From positions 1 to 51,482 of the forward strand of contig JAQQAL010000029.1 of NCBI GenBank assembly GCA_028532855.1: 51,482 nucleotides of DNA. Reading direction: 5' to 3'. Made by a program: the position numbers and the translations under genes. This document shows positions 1 to 7,488 of the stretch, piece after piece. Under the pieces are notes generated by a model. That model saw only the letters and a program-made list of their open reading frames with translations. It ran no database searches and was not told the origin of the DNA. This stretch comes from Candidatus Thalassospirochaeta sargassi (lineage in GTDB: Bacteria > Spirochaetota > Spirochaetia > UBA9216). The stretch's first letter is position 1. Each line of letters opens with the position of its first letter.

Positions 1-175
1 CAATTACTTCTGTTTCTTCAATGATCCAGTCAAGGATCTATTCAGTACTGCATACCGATGCTATTTTACCTTCAGAAACGGCAACAGCCTCAGCATAACT
101 TCGTTCTTCATCTACGGTGTAGACAAAAGCGTTAGTCAAAACAATATCTGCTTTTTTTGTTTTATTTTTATCCAT
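1..175 (-). pseudogene. Amidohydrolase (YtcJ-like) N-terminus with in-frame TAG; runs off left edge
   Basis: Reading leftwards from an ATG at 175-173, with a good ribosome site (GGGAGAAAG) before it, the frame gives 45 residues. They include DIVLTNAFVYTVDE and AEAVAVSEGKIASV, the N-terminal beta-strand signature of the amidohydrolase/YtcJ family. The frame hits TAG at 40-38, then continues open with ILDWIIEETEVI to the window edge, which is what the family shows next (a linker ending in TEVID just before the first metal-binding strand). The stop therefore replaces about one residue of an otherwise normal alignment. A GAG-to-TAG nonsense mutation is the simplest reading. Pyrrolysine or suppressor readthrough is the alternative. 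The rest of the gene is outside the window. The family assignment rests on a short stretch. Confidence 0.55.
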
Positions 176-401
176 GTCTTTCTCCCTGCATTTATTATTC
201 AGAAAAAAAATAGTACATGCAATAATAAAAAAACCTGATGTTTGTAAAAATAGCGGTTAAATTATTGAATTTGTAGTTTATTAAGCAGGTACACGATACC
301 TACGCATGGCTGTTGATCTGAAATTCTGTAGAGGAAAGGCACTATGCCAGAATTGAACCGATAGCAAAGGAGGCTCTGTCTGCCATTTGACTATCATCCG
401 T

Positions 402-752
402 TTATTTCAAATCTTCGCCAAAAACATTCTCCATTCCCCATTCGCGAAGCGCAATAAGGATCGGTTTGAGGGTTGCCCCCTTCTCGGTAAGACCATATTC
501 AACCTTGGGCGGAACCTCCGGGTAAACATGACGAAATATCAATCCGTCGGCCTCTAACTCGCGAAGCTGCTTGGTAAGCATTCGCTGTGTAACCTCGCCC
601 GTTTTTCTTTTCAGCTCATTAAAGCGAAGTACTCCATCGACAAGAAGGTGGTAGAGCACAATGCCCTTCCACTTTCCGCCAATTACATTCAGTGTTGCCT
701 CAACCGGGCAGCCGGGTATATCCGGATTATTTTCTACTTTCATATTATTCAT
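402..752 (-). CDS. HxlR-family winged-helix transcriptional regulator
   Basis: 116 residues, full length for the HxlR family. The hallmark N-terminus is present: a Cys in [16 protein letters not shown] (about residues 14-29), then [13 protein letters not shown] and the recognition segment [18 protein letters not shown], ending in the wing [13 protein letters not shown]. Such proteins are small dimeric DNA-binding redox or electrophile sensors, and the conserved Cys near residue 15 is the usual sensing residue. The gene lies downstream of a broken and an intact nitroreductase on the same strand, the classic partner of HxlR proteins such as YodB and HypR, so control of those genes is inferred. 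The start ATG sits inside a 10-bp inverted repeat, and the ribosome site (GAGAT) is weak. A second start three codons in is possible. Confidence 0.93.
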   Translation of the reverse strand: MNNMKVENNPDIPGCPVEATLNVIGGKWKGIVLYHLLVDGVLRFNELKRKTGEVTQRMLTKQLRELEADGLIFRHVYPEVPPKVEYGLTEKGATLKPILIALREWGMENVFGEDLK

Positions 753-808
753 AGTATCTCAATTGTGCCTATGTGACAATACCGACTGTATGCCTAAAAG
801 ATACTATG
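750..808. promoter_or_regulatory. 10-bp inverted repeat spanning the hxlR start
   Basis: CATAGTATCT (750-759) and AGATACTATG (799-808) are perfect reverse complements separated by 39 bases. The left arm contains the hxlR start codon. The arms carry AGTAT half-sites like those at 1937-1966 and 11387-11394, so this may be an autoregulatory operator. A chance repeat or an mRNA structure is also possible. Confidence 0.35.
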
Positions 809-1098
809 CTAAGAGATATCTTAAGACTTCCTCAACACTCAGTCTTGGTGCAGCCTTGGGGTGCTTTATTTCATATCCATAGGGAATGACTGCCGCCACA
901 GTTTCATCTTCAGGAAGTCCGATAAGCTCAGCAAGCTCATCTACTTTTAACAATTGTGTAGCGTACAGGCTGTAAATTTGCCCATGTGGATGCAAAAACT
1001 GTGTCCCCGATAATTTCACTCATTATCTCTCTGTCAACAACTTCATCCTTGAAATTTCTGACGCTTCTTCTTTCTTTAATCATTTCAATTGCATTCAT
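804..1098 (-). pseudogene. Nitroreductase family protein, internally deleted and frameshifted
   Basis: An ATG at 1098 after AGGAGCAATACG opens a frame of 53 residues ending at TGA 937-939. It starts MNAIEMIKERRSVRNFKDE and includes FASTWANLQPVRYTIV, the FMN-binding N-terminus of the nitroreductase family. The overlapping next frame then supplies a normal nitroreductase C-terminus (ELIGLPEDETVAAVIPYGYE, then RLSVEEVLRYL) down to 804. About 90-100 central residues are missing between the two parts and the frame changes near 940, so the protein cannot be made intact. The best explanation is decay by internal deletion. Its neighbours are an HxlR regulator and an intact nitroreductase of a different subtype. 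Confidence 0.8.
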
Positions 1099-1160
1099 CG
1101 TATTGCTCCTTAATCTAGAAATACTTCACAGCCATGGAGAAATGTTCTAAAATTTCAATT

Positions 1161-1826
1161 TTAATTTACCCATTCGAAAACATTTTCTTTTGCATGTCTT
1201 ACTCTCGGAAACGGAGAATCTTCCGCCCTGTAACCGAAAGCGACCATTGCAGCAACTCCGAAGTGATCTGTATCAAGCGTACCTGCATCGGCTAGAATTG
1301 CCTCAACCCTTGCTCTGTCAAAGCCTTCAATCGGACATGAATCTATGCCTATCTGTGCCGCAGCAGTCATCATATTGGCGAAGGCAAGATAAACCTGCTT
1401 GCCGGCCCAATCAAAAATCTTTCTATCATCGGTAAGATCAAATTCGTTCTGTTGAAAGCCTTTGAAAAACTGTATTTTTTCGGCGGCAACATCGTCGGGC
1501 AGCCCATCTACATCACGGGACTTAGAATCAAGGTATTCCGAACCGGCCGTCATATCAGCCCCCTTTCTAGCCAGCATAACAACAAAATGACTTGCAGTAG
1601 GCAGCTGCCTCTGTGCACCCCAGCTAGGCTCCATAAGCTTTTTGCGAAGCGCCATGTTCTGTATTACCAGAAACTTCCACGGCTCCCAGCCGAAAGAAGA
1701 AGGCGAGAGTCTCGCTGTTTCGAGGATAAAATCAAAATCTTCCTCTGGAATTTTCTTTCCTTCTTCAAAAACCTTTATGGCTCTTCTGTAATTAAATGCT
1801 TTTAAAATTTCTTCTTTCGTTGACAT
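1161..1826 (-). CDS. NAD(P)H-dependent nitroreductase family oxidoreductase
   Basis: 221 residues, the usual size for FMN-dependent nitroreductases. The N-terminus has YRRAIKVFEEGKKIPEEDF and then LSPSSFGWEPWKFLVI, the phosphate- and flavin-contacting segment. The C-terminal half has AAAQIGIDSCPIEGF, typical of the YfkO/NfsB branch. Members are cytosolic homodimers that reduce nitroaromatics, quinones or related electrophiles with NAD(P)H; the real substrate cannot be read from sequence. It starts at 1826 after AGGAGCAATT. It is the first gene of a minus-strand run continuing through the broken nitroreductase to hxlR, and AGTATAC-type repeats lie about 110 bases upstream, so induction through HxlR is plausible. 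Confidence 0.9.
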   Translation of the reverse strand: MSTKEEILKAFNYRRAIKVFEEGKKIPEEDFDFILETARLSPSSFGWEPWKFLVIQNMALRKKLMEPSWGAQRQLPTASHFVVMLARKGADMTAGSEYLDSKSRDVDGLPDDVAAEKIQFFKGFQQNEFDLTDDRKIFDWAGKQVYLAFANMMTAAAQIGIDSCPIEGFDRARVEAILADAGTLDTDHFGVAAMVAFGYRAEDSPFPRVRHAKENVFEWVN

Positions 1827-1926
1827 AATTGCTCCTGTAAAGTTGCTCTAAATAAACTGCTACTTTTAACCGTCAAAGCAGCTTGTACGCAACTATTACT
1901 ATTTACATATTTTTTTGTCAAGTACT

Positions 1927-1966
1927 TACTTTTTTTAGTATAGCATCATTTAGTATACTGCTATAC
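1927..1966. promoter_or_regulatory. Cluster of AGTATAC repeats (candidate HxlR operator)
   Basis: This block between the nitroreductase and the ABC transporter holds TACT-N6-AGTA (1927-1940), the palindrome AGTATACT (1952-1959), and an 8-bp inverted repeat GTATAGCA (1938-1945) / TGCTATAC (1959-1966) with a 13-base spacer. TACT-N7-AGTA is my recollection of the YodB operator, so the match is similar but one base shorter. Binding is inferred only. Confidence 0.4.
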
Positions 1967-2074
1967 ATATGTCAAAAAGATATTGGTCACTCATGAAAAC
2001 CGAAAGTTACAGAATAAACATCTATTTTTTTTGAATCTTCTATATCAGGAAGGTCTCAGTAGAAAAAAAAAGCG

Positions 2075-2110
2075 AAAAGGTTTCATTTTTACAAGAATGA
2101 AACCTTTTTT
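2075..2110 (+). terminator. Hairpin with U tract just before the ABC transporter operon
   Basis: A perfect 13-bp stem (AAAAGGTTTCATT, 2075-2087; its complement, 2096-2108) with an 8-base loop ends in a T run (2105-2110). No plus-strand gene ends here, so it could be a leader attenuator for the transporter operon starting at 2162. It is also preceded by a run of A, so on the minus strand it could act in the opposite direction. Confidence 0.6.
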
Positions 2111-2161
2111 AACATTCATTTACGAACTTTCGACTATTAGGATACTGGCAGGAGTAACAAA

Positions 2162-2986
2162 ATGAAGAAATTTTTAATACTGCTTATTACAATAATGTTC
2201 CTGCTGTCCCTGTTTATTTTTACAGGATGCAACAATAAGAATGATAACACCCTCAGGGTCGGAATGGATCTGCGTTTCTTTCCTTTTACCGGAATGGACA
2301 AGGACGGCAAACCAGCCGGAGTTGAAGTAGACATTGCCGAAGCATTAGGCGAATACATGCAAAAAGAGGTTGAGATAATCAACACCGAGTTCTCAATGCT
2401 CATTCCGGCCCTTCAGAGCGGTGAAATCGATATAATTATCGGGTCAATGACTATTTCCGAAGATCGTGAAAAAACCGTTGACTTCAGCAAGCCTTATCTA
2501 TACGAGAAAATAGTTGCCATGCTAAACAAAGATTTTGCCGAAGCATACGGAATAAATAATGAAATGAGTATAGAAGAGTTATTCAGTATCTCTTCAACCA
2601 GGTTTATAGGTATTGCCGGTTCAATTGCCGTTTCCATTCCGCAGTCATACGGATTCGAGGTTAAAATGGTAACGGGCGATGCTGTTGCAGAGCGGGAAGT
2701 AGCAACCGGCGGAGCTGATGCACTTGTAGGTACATATGTACTGTATGGAATGCACAATACAAACAAGAGCACAACAGTTATGTACACAAATGCAATAGAG
2801 TCCGCCGCTACCGGAATGGCTGTCAAGGAAGGCAACACCGGGCTGATTAATACAGTAAATGACTTCATAGCTCAGATGGAATCCAGCGGACTCAACGATC
2901 AGCTCAGGGAGGACTGGGATGCTGAAATTGCCAAAAAACTGTTCAATAATGAGATGACACTCGACTACTATCTGTCACTGGATTAA
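2162..2986 (+). CDS. Amino-acid ABC transporter substrate-binding lipoprotein
   Basis: 274 residues. A lipoprotein signal peptide ends in the lipobox FTGC with Cys23 as the acylated residue. The mature part is a family 3 periplasmic binding protein: LRVGMDLRFFPFTGMDKDGKPAG, then VDIAEALGEYM, and IDIIIGSMTISEDREKTVDFS, the strand-loop signature of polar amino acid binders. It would deliver an amino acid (or a small polar ligand such as cystine) to the permease encoded 6 bases downstream. The start at 2162 is supported by GGCAGGAG about 10 bases upstream. The exact ligand is unknown. A terminator-like hairpin at 2075-2110 may gate expression. Confidence 0.92.
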   Translation: MKKFLILLITIMFLLSLFIFTGCNNKNDNTLRVGMDLRFFPFTGMDKDGKPAGVEVDIAEALGEYMQKEVEIINTEFSMLIPALQSGEIDIIIGSMTISEDREKTVDFSKPYLYEKIVAMLNKDFAEAYGINNEMSIEELFSISSTRFIGIAGSIAVSIPQSYGFEVKMVTGDAVAEREVATGGADALVGTYVLYGMHNTNKSTTVMYTNAIESAATGMAVKEGNTGLINTVNDFIAQMESSGLNDQLREDWDAEIAKKLFNNEMTLDYYLSLD

Positions 2987-2992
2987 GAATAA

Positions 2993-3718
2993 ATGAAAGT
3001 TTCCAGATCCGTTCAAACAGCCCTGGCTCTATTTGTTTTTTTAGGCCTGGCCCTGTTTATTATCAGCAGGGTTGCTGATGTTCTCGACTTCAACGTTATA
3101 CTTGAAAATCGATACAGACTACTCAAGGGTGCAGGTCTTACAGTAGGTCTCAGCCTCATATCAGTATTCAGCAGCATGATACTGGGCTTTATTATTTTCC
3201 TGATGACCGAATCCAGGATCCACTTCATAAATGCTCTGTCAAAAATATATAAAGAGATAATAATGGGAACACCGCTTCTGGTGCTGGTTTTTGTCGTTGT
3301 CTACATCATCGGTGATGCACTCGGAATAAGGAACAAGGTGCTGCTGGGATTTCTATCGCTGACGCTTTATATGAGCCCATATATGACCAATGTTTTCGAC
3401 GGTGCCTATAAATCGATAGACGAGAACCAGTTTACTGTAATGAATTTTTATGGTTTCAGCCTCCTGCAGCGTTACCGCTATATCATAATTCCACAGATGA
3501 TTCGACCGGTAATTCCCGGATTAATTAATAATCTTTCCGGAATAATCAAAGGTACTTCAATCCTCAGCACTATAGCCATTGGGGAGATTTTCTACACAAC
3601 TCAGGTACTCTCAAACCAGACATACCGGTATATAGAGGGATACTTCCTGCTGTGGATGGTTTATCTGATGATCACCATTCCGCTGTCGCAACTGGCCAAA
3701 AAACTGGAGACGATATGA
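2993..3718 (+). CDS. Amino-acid ABC transporter permease (HisM/GlnP type)
   Basis: 241 residues with about five transmembrane segments. It carries the HisM-family region around GLTVGLSLISVFSSMILG and the cytoplasmic loop FYGFSLLQRYRYIIIPQMIRPVIPGLINN, whose I-P-Q pattern is the site where the ATPase docks. It forms the membrane channel of the uptake system with the binding protein just upstream and the ATPase downstream. The ATPase start codon overlaps its stop (ATGA at 3715-3718), which indicates translational coupling and a single transcript. Only one permease gene is present, so it is expected to act as a homodimer. Confidence 0.92.
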   Translation: MKVSRSVQTALALFVFLGLALFIISRVADVLDFNVILENRYRLLKGAGLTVGLSLISVFSSMILGFIIFLMTESRIHFINALSKIYKEIIMGTPLLVLVFVVVYIIGDALGIRNKVLLGFLSLTLYMSPYMTNVFDGAYKSIDENQFTVMNFYGFSLLQRYRYIIIPQMIRPVIPGLINNLSGIIKGTSILSTIAIGEIFYTTQVLSNQTYRYIEGYFLLWMVYLMITIPLSQLAKKLETI

Positions 3719-4443
3719 ACATTGAATTAAGAGATATACACAAAGCCTACGACAAAACTGTACTTAACAATATAAGCCTGAAGCTTGACGGCTTCAATAC
3801 AGTCGCAATCATCGGGAAAAGCGGCTGCGGAAAATCTACCCTGCTGCGACTGATGACAGGCATAGAAGAGCCTGACCATGGATCAATCACCATAAACGGA
3901 TATAATGTTGAAACCGGATCGAGAAGAGAATATCATAATAATATCGGGATAGTATTCCAGCAGCATAATCTGTTTCCACACCTGAGCCTATTGCGAAACA
4001 TCAGCCTTATTCTTGAGAAAACTAGAGGTTTGTCGTCCTCCGACGCAGAACAAAGGGCCATAGCACAGCTTACACAGCTTCAGCTTGAAGATCAGATATA
4101 CAAAAAGCCTGCATTTGTCTCCGGCGGCCAGGCTCAGAGGGCGTCCATAGCAAGAGCGCTTTCTACAGATCCCGAAATTGTATTCATGGATGAACCTACG
4201 GCCGCCCTTGATCCTATTCTCACGAACGAAGTTCTGGAAGCGGTGTTAAACCTTAAATCTTCCGGAACCAAATTCATCTTTGTAACCCACGAACTGGACT
4301 TTGTCCGCAAGTTCGCTGAATACATCATATTCCTGGATGATGGAGTAATCAAAGAACATGGTCCGGTTGAAACTCTCAAGAATCCTGCTACCGAAAAACT
4401 TGAACAATTTTTATTAAGACCGCCGCTTAAGGCAGTTATTTAG
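3715..4443 (+). CDS. Amino-acid ABC transporter ATP-binding protein (GlnQ/HisP type)
   Basis: 242 residues from the ATG at 3715. A longer in-frame start at 3652 lies entirely inside the permease gene and is rejected. Walker A is GKSGCGKST (residues 34-42), the Q-loop is IGIVFQQHNLFPHL, the signature is VSGGQAQRASIARAL, Walker B is IVFMDEPTAALDP, and the switch His is in FVTHELDF. The set is complete, so the ATPase should be active. It drives uptake through the permease with which it overlaps by four bases. The signature begins VSGGQ rather than LSGGQ, a small and tolerated variation. The next gene begins 11 bases later after AGAAGGAG. Confidence 0.95.
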   Translation: MNIELRDIHKAYDKTVLNNISLKLDGFNTVAIIGKSGCGKSTLLRLMTGIEEPDHGSITINGYNVETGSRREYHNNIGIVFQQHNLFPHLSLLRNISLILEKTRGLSSSDAEQRAIAQLTQLQLEDQIYKKPAFVSGGQAQRASIARALSTDPEIVFMDEPTAALDPILTNEVLEAVLNLKSSGTKFIFVTHELDFVRKFAEYIIFLDDGVIKEHGPVETLKNPATEKLEQFLLRPPLKAVI

Positions 4444-4454
4444 AAGGAGAAAAT

Positions 4455-5132
4455 ATGACTATTAAAGAGATCTATGAAAAATTCGAAGCTGTAGGTGTTC
4501 TTACCGCGTCAACAGTATGCGGTAATGAGGTTCATTCAAGAATAATGCATCTCAACGGCTACGATGAAAAAGGAATCTATATCAGAACAATGTGGAACAA
4601 GCCATATGGCCGCCAGCTTAAAGAGACCGGGAAAATTACGCTTTGCGGAGCCAGTGATGCCAGGATTCTCGGCCACAATGAAGATGGAGTTCCGGATTTC
4701 CCGGGAGGATATGCTATCCGCCTGATAGGCGAGGTCCAGTATCTTGATGAAGATGAAATTCGAAGGCGGGCAAAAACCAACGAAGGATTAAAAACCGCCG
4801 TATATGACATGGATCACTATCCTGCAATGAAAAAAGGGAACTTTATTATTAATAGGGGCAAGTTTGACATATTTGACTATGATTTTGAATGTATTAACCG
4901 CGACCACAAGGTTCTGCGCACAAGAGGCAGCTTTGGCGGGATGGAATACAACAAAGTCGGGCCGACAATTACTGATAAATGTATCAAATGCGGGGTTTGC
5001 ATGAAAAACTGTACTTTTAAGGCAATTAAAGAAGGCTCTCCCTACAGTGTTATTCCAGAACGATGTGATGACTGCGGCACATGCATTGAGAACTGCCCGG
5101 TTGACGCAATCGAACTGTCAAAATCGATGTAA
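4455..5132 (+). CDS. Flavin-binding (PNPOx-like) protein fused to 2x[4Fe-4S] ferredoxin domain
   Basis: 225 residues. The first ~150 look like the split-barrel FMN-binding fold of pyridoxamine 5'-phosphate oxidase-like proteins (LTASTVCGNEVHSRIMHL, then YIRTMWNKPYGRQL and ITLCGASD). The C-terminus has two ferredoxin motifs, CIKCGVCMKNC and CDDCGTCIENCP. The first lacks the usual Pro after its fourth Cys, and the second is canonical. No signal peptide or membrane segment is visible, so it is cytosolic. It likely passes electrons between ferredoxin-type clusters and flavin; the substrate is unknown. It follows the ABC ATPase by 11 bases with a strong ribosome site, so it is probably in the same operon. 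This may link the imported compound to a reductive step. Confidence 0.8.
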   Translation: MTIKEIYEKFEAVGVLTASTVCGNEVHSRIMHLNGYDEKGIYIRTMWNKPYGRQLKETGKITLCGASDARILGHNEDGVPDFPGGYAIRLIGEVQYLDEDEIRRRAKTNEGLKTAVYDMDHYPAMKKGNFIINRGKFDIFDYDFECINRDHKVLRTRGSFGGMEYNKVGPTITDKCIKCGVCMKNCTFKAIKEGSPYSVIPERCDDCGTCIENCPVDAIELSKSM

Positions 5133-5214
5133 GGGTTTGGAATTACCTATGACATTACCGAAATCAGGTGACAACAGAGGCTCATTAAAGTATCCTGAGT
5201 CACAGAGGACGGTG

Positions 5215-6081
5215 ATGATAAATAGAATTGATTATAAAAACCCGGGAAAGAAAGCTGATTTTGAAATTGTTGGTTTACAGGATTTCTTTACTACAAGACC
5301 GACTTCTCTAATACAGAGAGACGCGAGGCTGAATTTCTGGGCAATCATCTTTATCACAGCCGGTTCCGGCCGGCATAGTATTGACTTTACCCCTCATTCG
5401 TACAGCAATGGCGATGTAATCTTTATTCAGAAGAATCAGGTGCATCATTTTGAAGTAAATAACAAAGCTAAGGGCTATATAATCCACATCAATGAACCAT
5501 TTTTCTTCAGGATTGAGGGATTTAATGGTGATATATTCCTGGAATTTGTTGATCATGCTTTTGGCTCTCCGGTTATGCCTTTCGATCTGAATTTAGGGGG
5601 AACCAATACCCTTTTATTAGATCTAATTTACAGGGAATACAGAAATCCCGATAAAAATTTCAATATTGAATTGATCGCTTCATTATTTCAGAGTCTGATT
5701 CTCTCTCTCCGCGCAGAAATACCGCAGACAGATAAAATATTTTTTTCAAAAGACTATAAGCATTTCTGGATATTTCGGCAGCTTATAGAGGAACACTATA
5801 CAGAAACACGCTATGTAGAAGACTATGCAGGAATGATGGGCCTCACGGCAAAAACGGTAAATCAGGCTGTCCGCAGGGTTGTAGGCCTGTCTGCAAAACA
5901 ATTCATAAAAAACCGAATAATTCTGGAGTTAAAACGATACCTCAGCCAGGGCGAACTGCTGAACTATGAAATAGCTGAAGAACTTGGTTTTGATGAAGCT
6001 GCCAATATGACAAATTTTTTCAGCCGCAATGTCGGGATGTCACCGAAAGCCTTCAGGGACAGTATACAATCCGGGAAATAA
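5215..6081 (+). CDS. AraC-family transcriptional regulator
   Basis: 288 residues from ATG 5215, preceded by GAGG six bases away. An earlier in-frame ATG at 5149 has a poorer site, and the longest frame (5047) overlaps the ferredoxin gene. The N-terminal half is a cupin-like effector domain (FITAGSGRHSIDF, then DVIFIQKNQVHHFEV). The C-terminal ~100 residues hold two helix-turn-helix motifs: YAGMMGLTAKTVNQAVRRVVG, then ELGFDEAANMTNFFSRNVGMSPKAFR. It follows the ferredoxin fusion gene on the same strand and may control the transporter/oxidoreductase operon, but the sequence alone does not show its target. Confidence 0.9.
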   Translation: MINRIDYKNPGKKADFEIVGLQDFFTTRPTSLIQRDARLNFWAIIFITAGSGRHSIDFTPHSYSNGDVIFIQKNQVHHFEVNNKAKGYIIHINEPFFFRIEGFNGDIFLEFVDHAFGSPVMPFDLNLGGTNTLLLDLIYREYRNPDKNFNIELIASLFQSLILSLRAEIPQTDKIFFSKDYKHFWIFRQLIEEHYTETRYVEDYAGMMGLTAKTVNQAVRRVVGLSAKQFIKNRIILELKRYLSQGELLNYEIAEELGFDEAANMTNFFSRNVGMSPKAFRDSIQSGK

Positions 6082-6118
6082 TCTATATTATAACAGAACA
6101 AAACCAAAGTGAGAAAAT

Positions 6119-7285
6119 ATGGACAATAATCAGAATATCAACGAAGAAGAAAACTTTGCAGAAATGTTTGAGAACAGTCTCCTGGAGATGGAATCTTTCA
6201 AACCCGGGCAGCAAATTGAAACCCAGATTGTATCAATCTCAGGTAATACAATTTTTCTGCAGCTCAGCGGAAAAAGTGAAGGTATACTCGACAGAGAAGA
6301 ACTGACTGACAAGGAAGGCAATTGCACTGTAAAAGAGGGAGAAACAATAAAAGTATTTTTTCTATCAGCAAAAAACGGTGAAAAGCACTTCACCACAAAA
6401 ATCAGCGGTGATAAGGCTGATAACTCAGCCCTTCAGAACGCATACAGCAATGGAATCCCTGTCGAAGGTCATGTAGAAAAAGAAATCAAGGGCGGATTTG
6501 AAATCAGAGTCGGCGGAACCCGGGCTTTCTGCCCCTACTCCCAGATGGGTAAACGTCGTGTTGAAGATGCTTCCGAATACGTTGGACAGAATCTGACTTT
6601 CAAAATAATTGAGTACAAGGAAAACGGCCGCAACATTCTGGTGTCAAACCGTGCCATTCATGAAGAAGAACGCAGAAAGCAGTTAGACGGATTTAAAGAG
6701 ACTTTAAAAGAAGGCGAAATTATTCACGGTGTGGTAGCAGCCCTTCGTAATTTCGGCGCATTTGTTGATCTAGGCGGAATTCAGGCACTTCTTCCTATCT
6801 CTGAAATAAGCAGAAAGCGAATTGACGATATAGCTGATGTTCTTACGGTAGGACAGGAAATTGACGCTCTTATTATCAGCCTGGACTGGCAGACCGAAAG
6901 GATCTCTCTCAGCCTGAAAGCCCTAGAAGCTGATCCCTGGGATGGGGCGGCAGAAAGATACCCTGTAGGCTCAAAACAAGAGGGAGAAGTTGTAAGGATT
7001 GCAGACTTTGGACTTTTTGTATCACTCGAACCGGGACTCGACGGACTAGTTCATGTATCCGAACTGAAAGATGATCCGCGCGATTCTAACCCTCAGAGAG
7101 CTTACAAAAGGGGCCAGTCGATAGCTGTGGTTATAGCCAGTGTTGACGAAGGAGCCAGGAGGATCTCGCTTAAAACAGCCGCAAAGGCCCAGGATGATGA
7201 GGCTCAGGGACAGTTTATGGGCTCAGACGTTGATTCCGAGACCTACAACCCCTTTGCTTCATTGCTGAAGAACAAAAAATCATAA
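6119..7285 (+). CDS. S1-domain RNA-binding protein (ribosomal protein S1-like)
   Basis: 388 residues with four S1-type OB-fold repeats at roughly 29-97, 112-182, 196-268 and 283-355. The third is the clearest (GEIIHGVVAALRNFGAFVDL, then ALLPISEIS), and the fourth has EGEVVRIADFGLFVSLEPGLDGLVHVSEL. The N-terminus is acidic. Proteins of this size and layout are annotated as ribosomal protein S1 in spirochaetes and related bacteria, and they bind mRNA and assist initiation. A separate canonical rpsA may exist elsewhere, so I give no gene symbol. The ribosome site is weak (GTGAGAAAAT). The gene stands alone between araC and the promoter of the following large gene. Confidence 0.85.
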   Translation: MDNNQNINEEENFAEMFENSLLEMESFKPGQQIETQIVSISGNTIFLQLSGKSEGILDREELTDKEGNCTVKEGETIKVFFLSAKNGEKHFTTKISGDKADNSALQNAYSNGIPVEGHVEKEIKGGFEIRVGGTRAFCPYSQMGKRRVEDASEYVGQNLTFKIIEYKENGRNILVSNRAIHEEERRKQLDGFKETLKEGEIIHGVVAALRNFGAFVDLGGIQALLPISEISRKRIDDIADVLTVGQEIDALIISLDWQTERISLSLKALEADPWDGAAERYPVGSKQEGEVVRIADFGLFVSLEPGLDGLVHVSELKDDPRDSNPQRAYKRGQSIAVVIASVDEGARRISLKTAAKAQDDEAQGQFMGSDVDSETYNPFASLLKNKKS

Positions 7286-7323
7286 TTTTTTCATAAAAAA
7301 GATTCTTTGCACATTTGTCTGTA

Positions 7324-7353
7324 TTGACACCCCATAATAATGACTAATATACT
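7324..7353 (+). promoter_or_regulatory. Strong sigma70-type promoter for the PEPCK-like gene
   Basis: A consensus TTGACA (7324-7329), an 18-base spacer and TATACT (7348-7353) lie in the gap after the S1 gene. Transcription would start near 7360, giving a leader of about 130 bases before the ATG at 7489. Confidence 0.7.
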
Positions 7354-7374
7354 CAACTTTGTTGGATTTTTGCA

Positions 7375-7399
7375 CCGACTGAAAAAATAACTCAGTCGG
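7375..7399 (+). promoter_or_regulatory. Hairpin in the leader of the PEPCK-like gene
   Basis: CCGACTGA (7375-7382) pairs perfectly with TCAGTCGG (7392-7399) around a 9-base loop, about 15 bases after the predicted transcription start. No U run follows, so it is not a terminator. A 5'-end stabilising stem is likely. The stem sequence resembles that of the terminator behind the same gene (10994-11028). Confidence 0.45.
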
Positions 7400-7488
7400 C
7401 GGCAAAATAGTTCTCTTCATCACCTATCTTTCTTTATTATGCTAATAAAATTGAATATAATGAATATGATTTTCGCAAAGGAGATATT

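Noticed and set aside
329-391. A 21-residue plus-strand peptide (SVEERHYARIEPIAKEALSAI) resembling a retroelement RNase H segment
   Set aside because: Too short, closed by stops on both sides, no neighbouring retroelement sequence; likely chance.
5047-5214. Longer N-terminus for the AraC gene starting inside the ferredoxin fusion gene
   Set aside because: 85-base overlap with the preceding gene, no ribosome site, and a better start at 5215.
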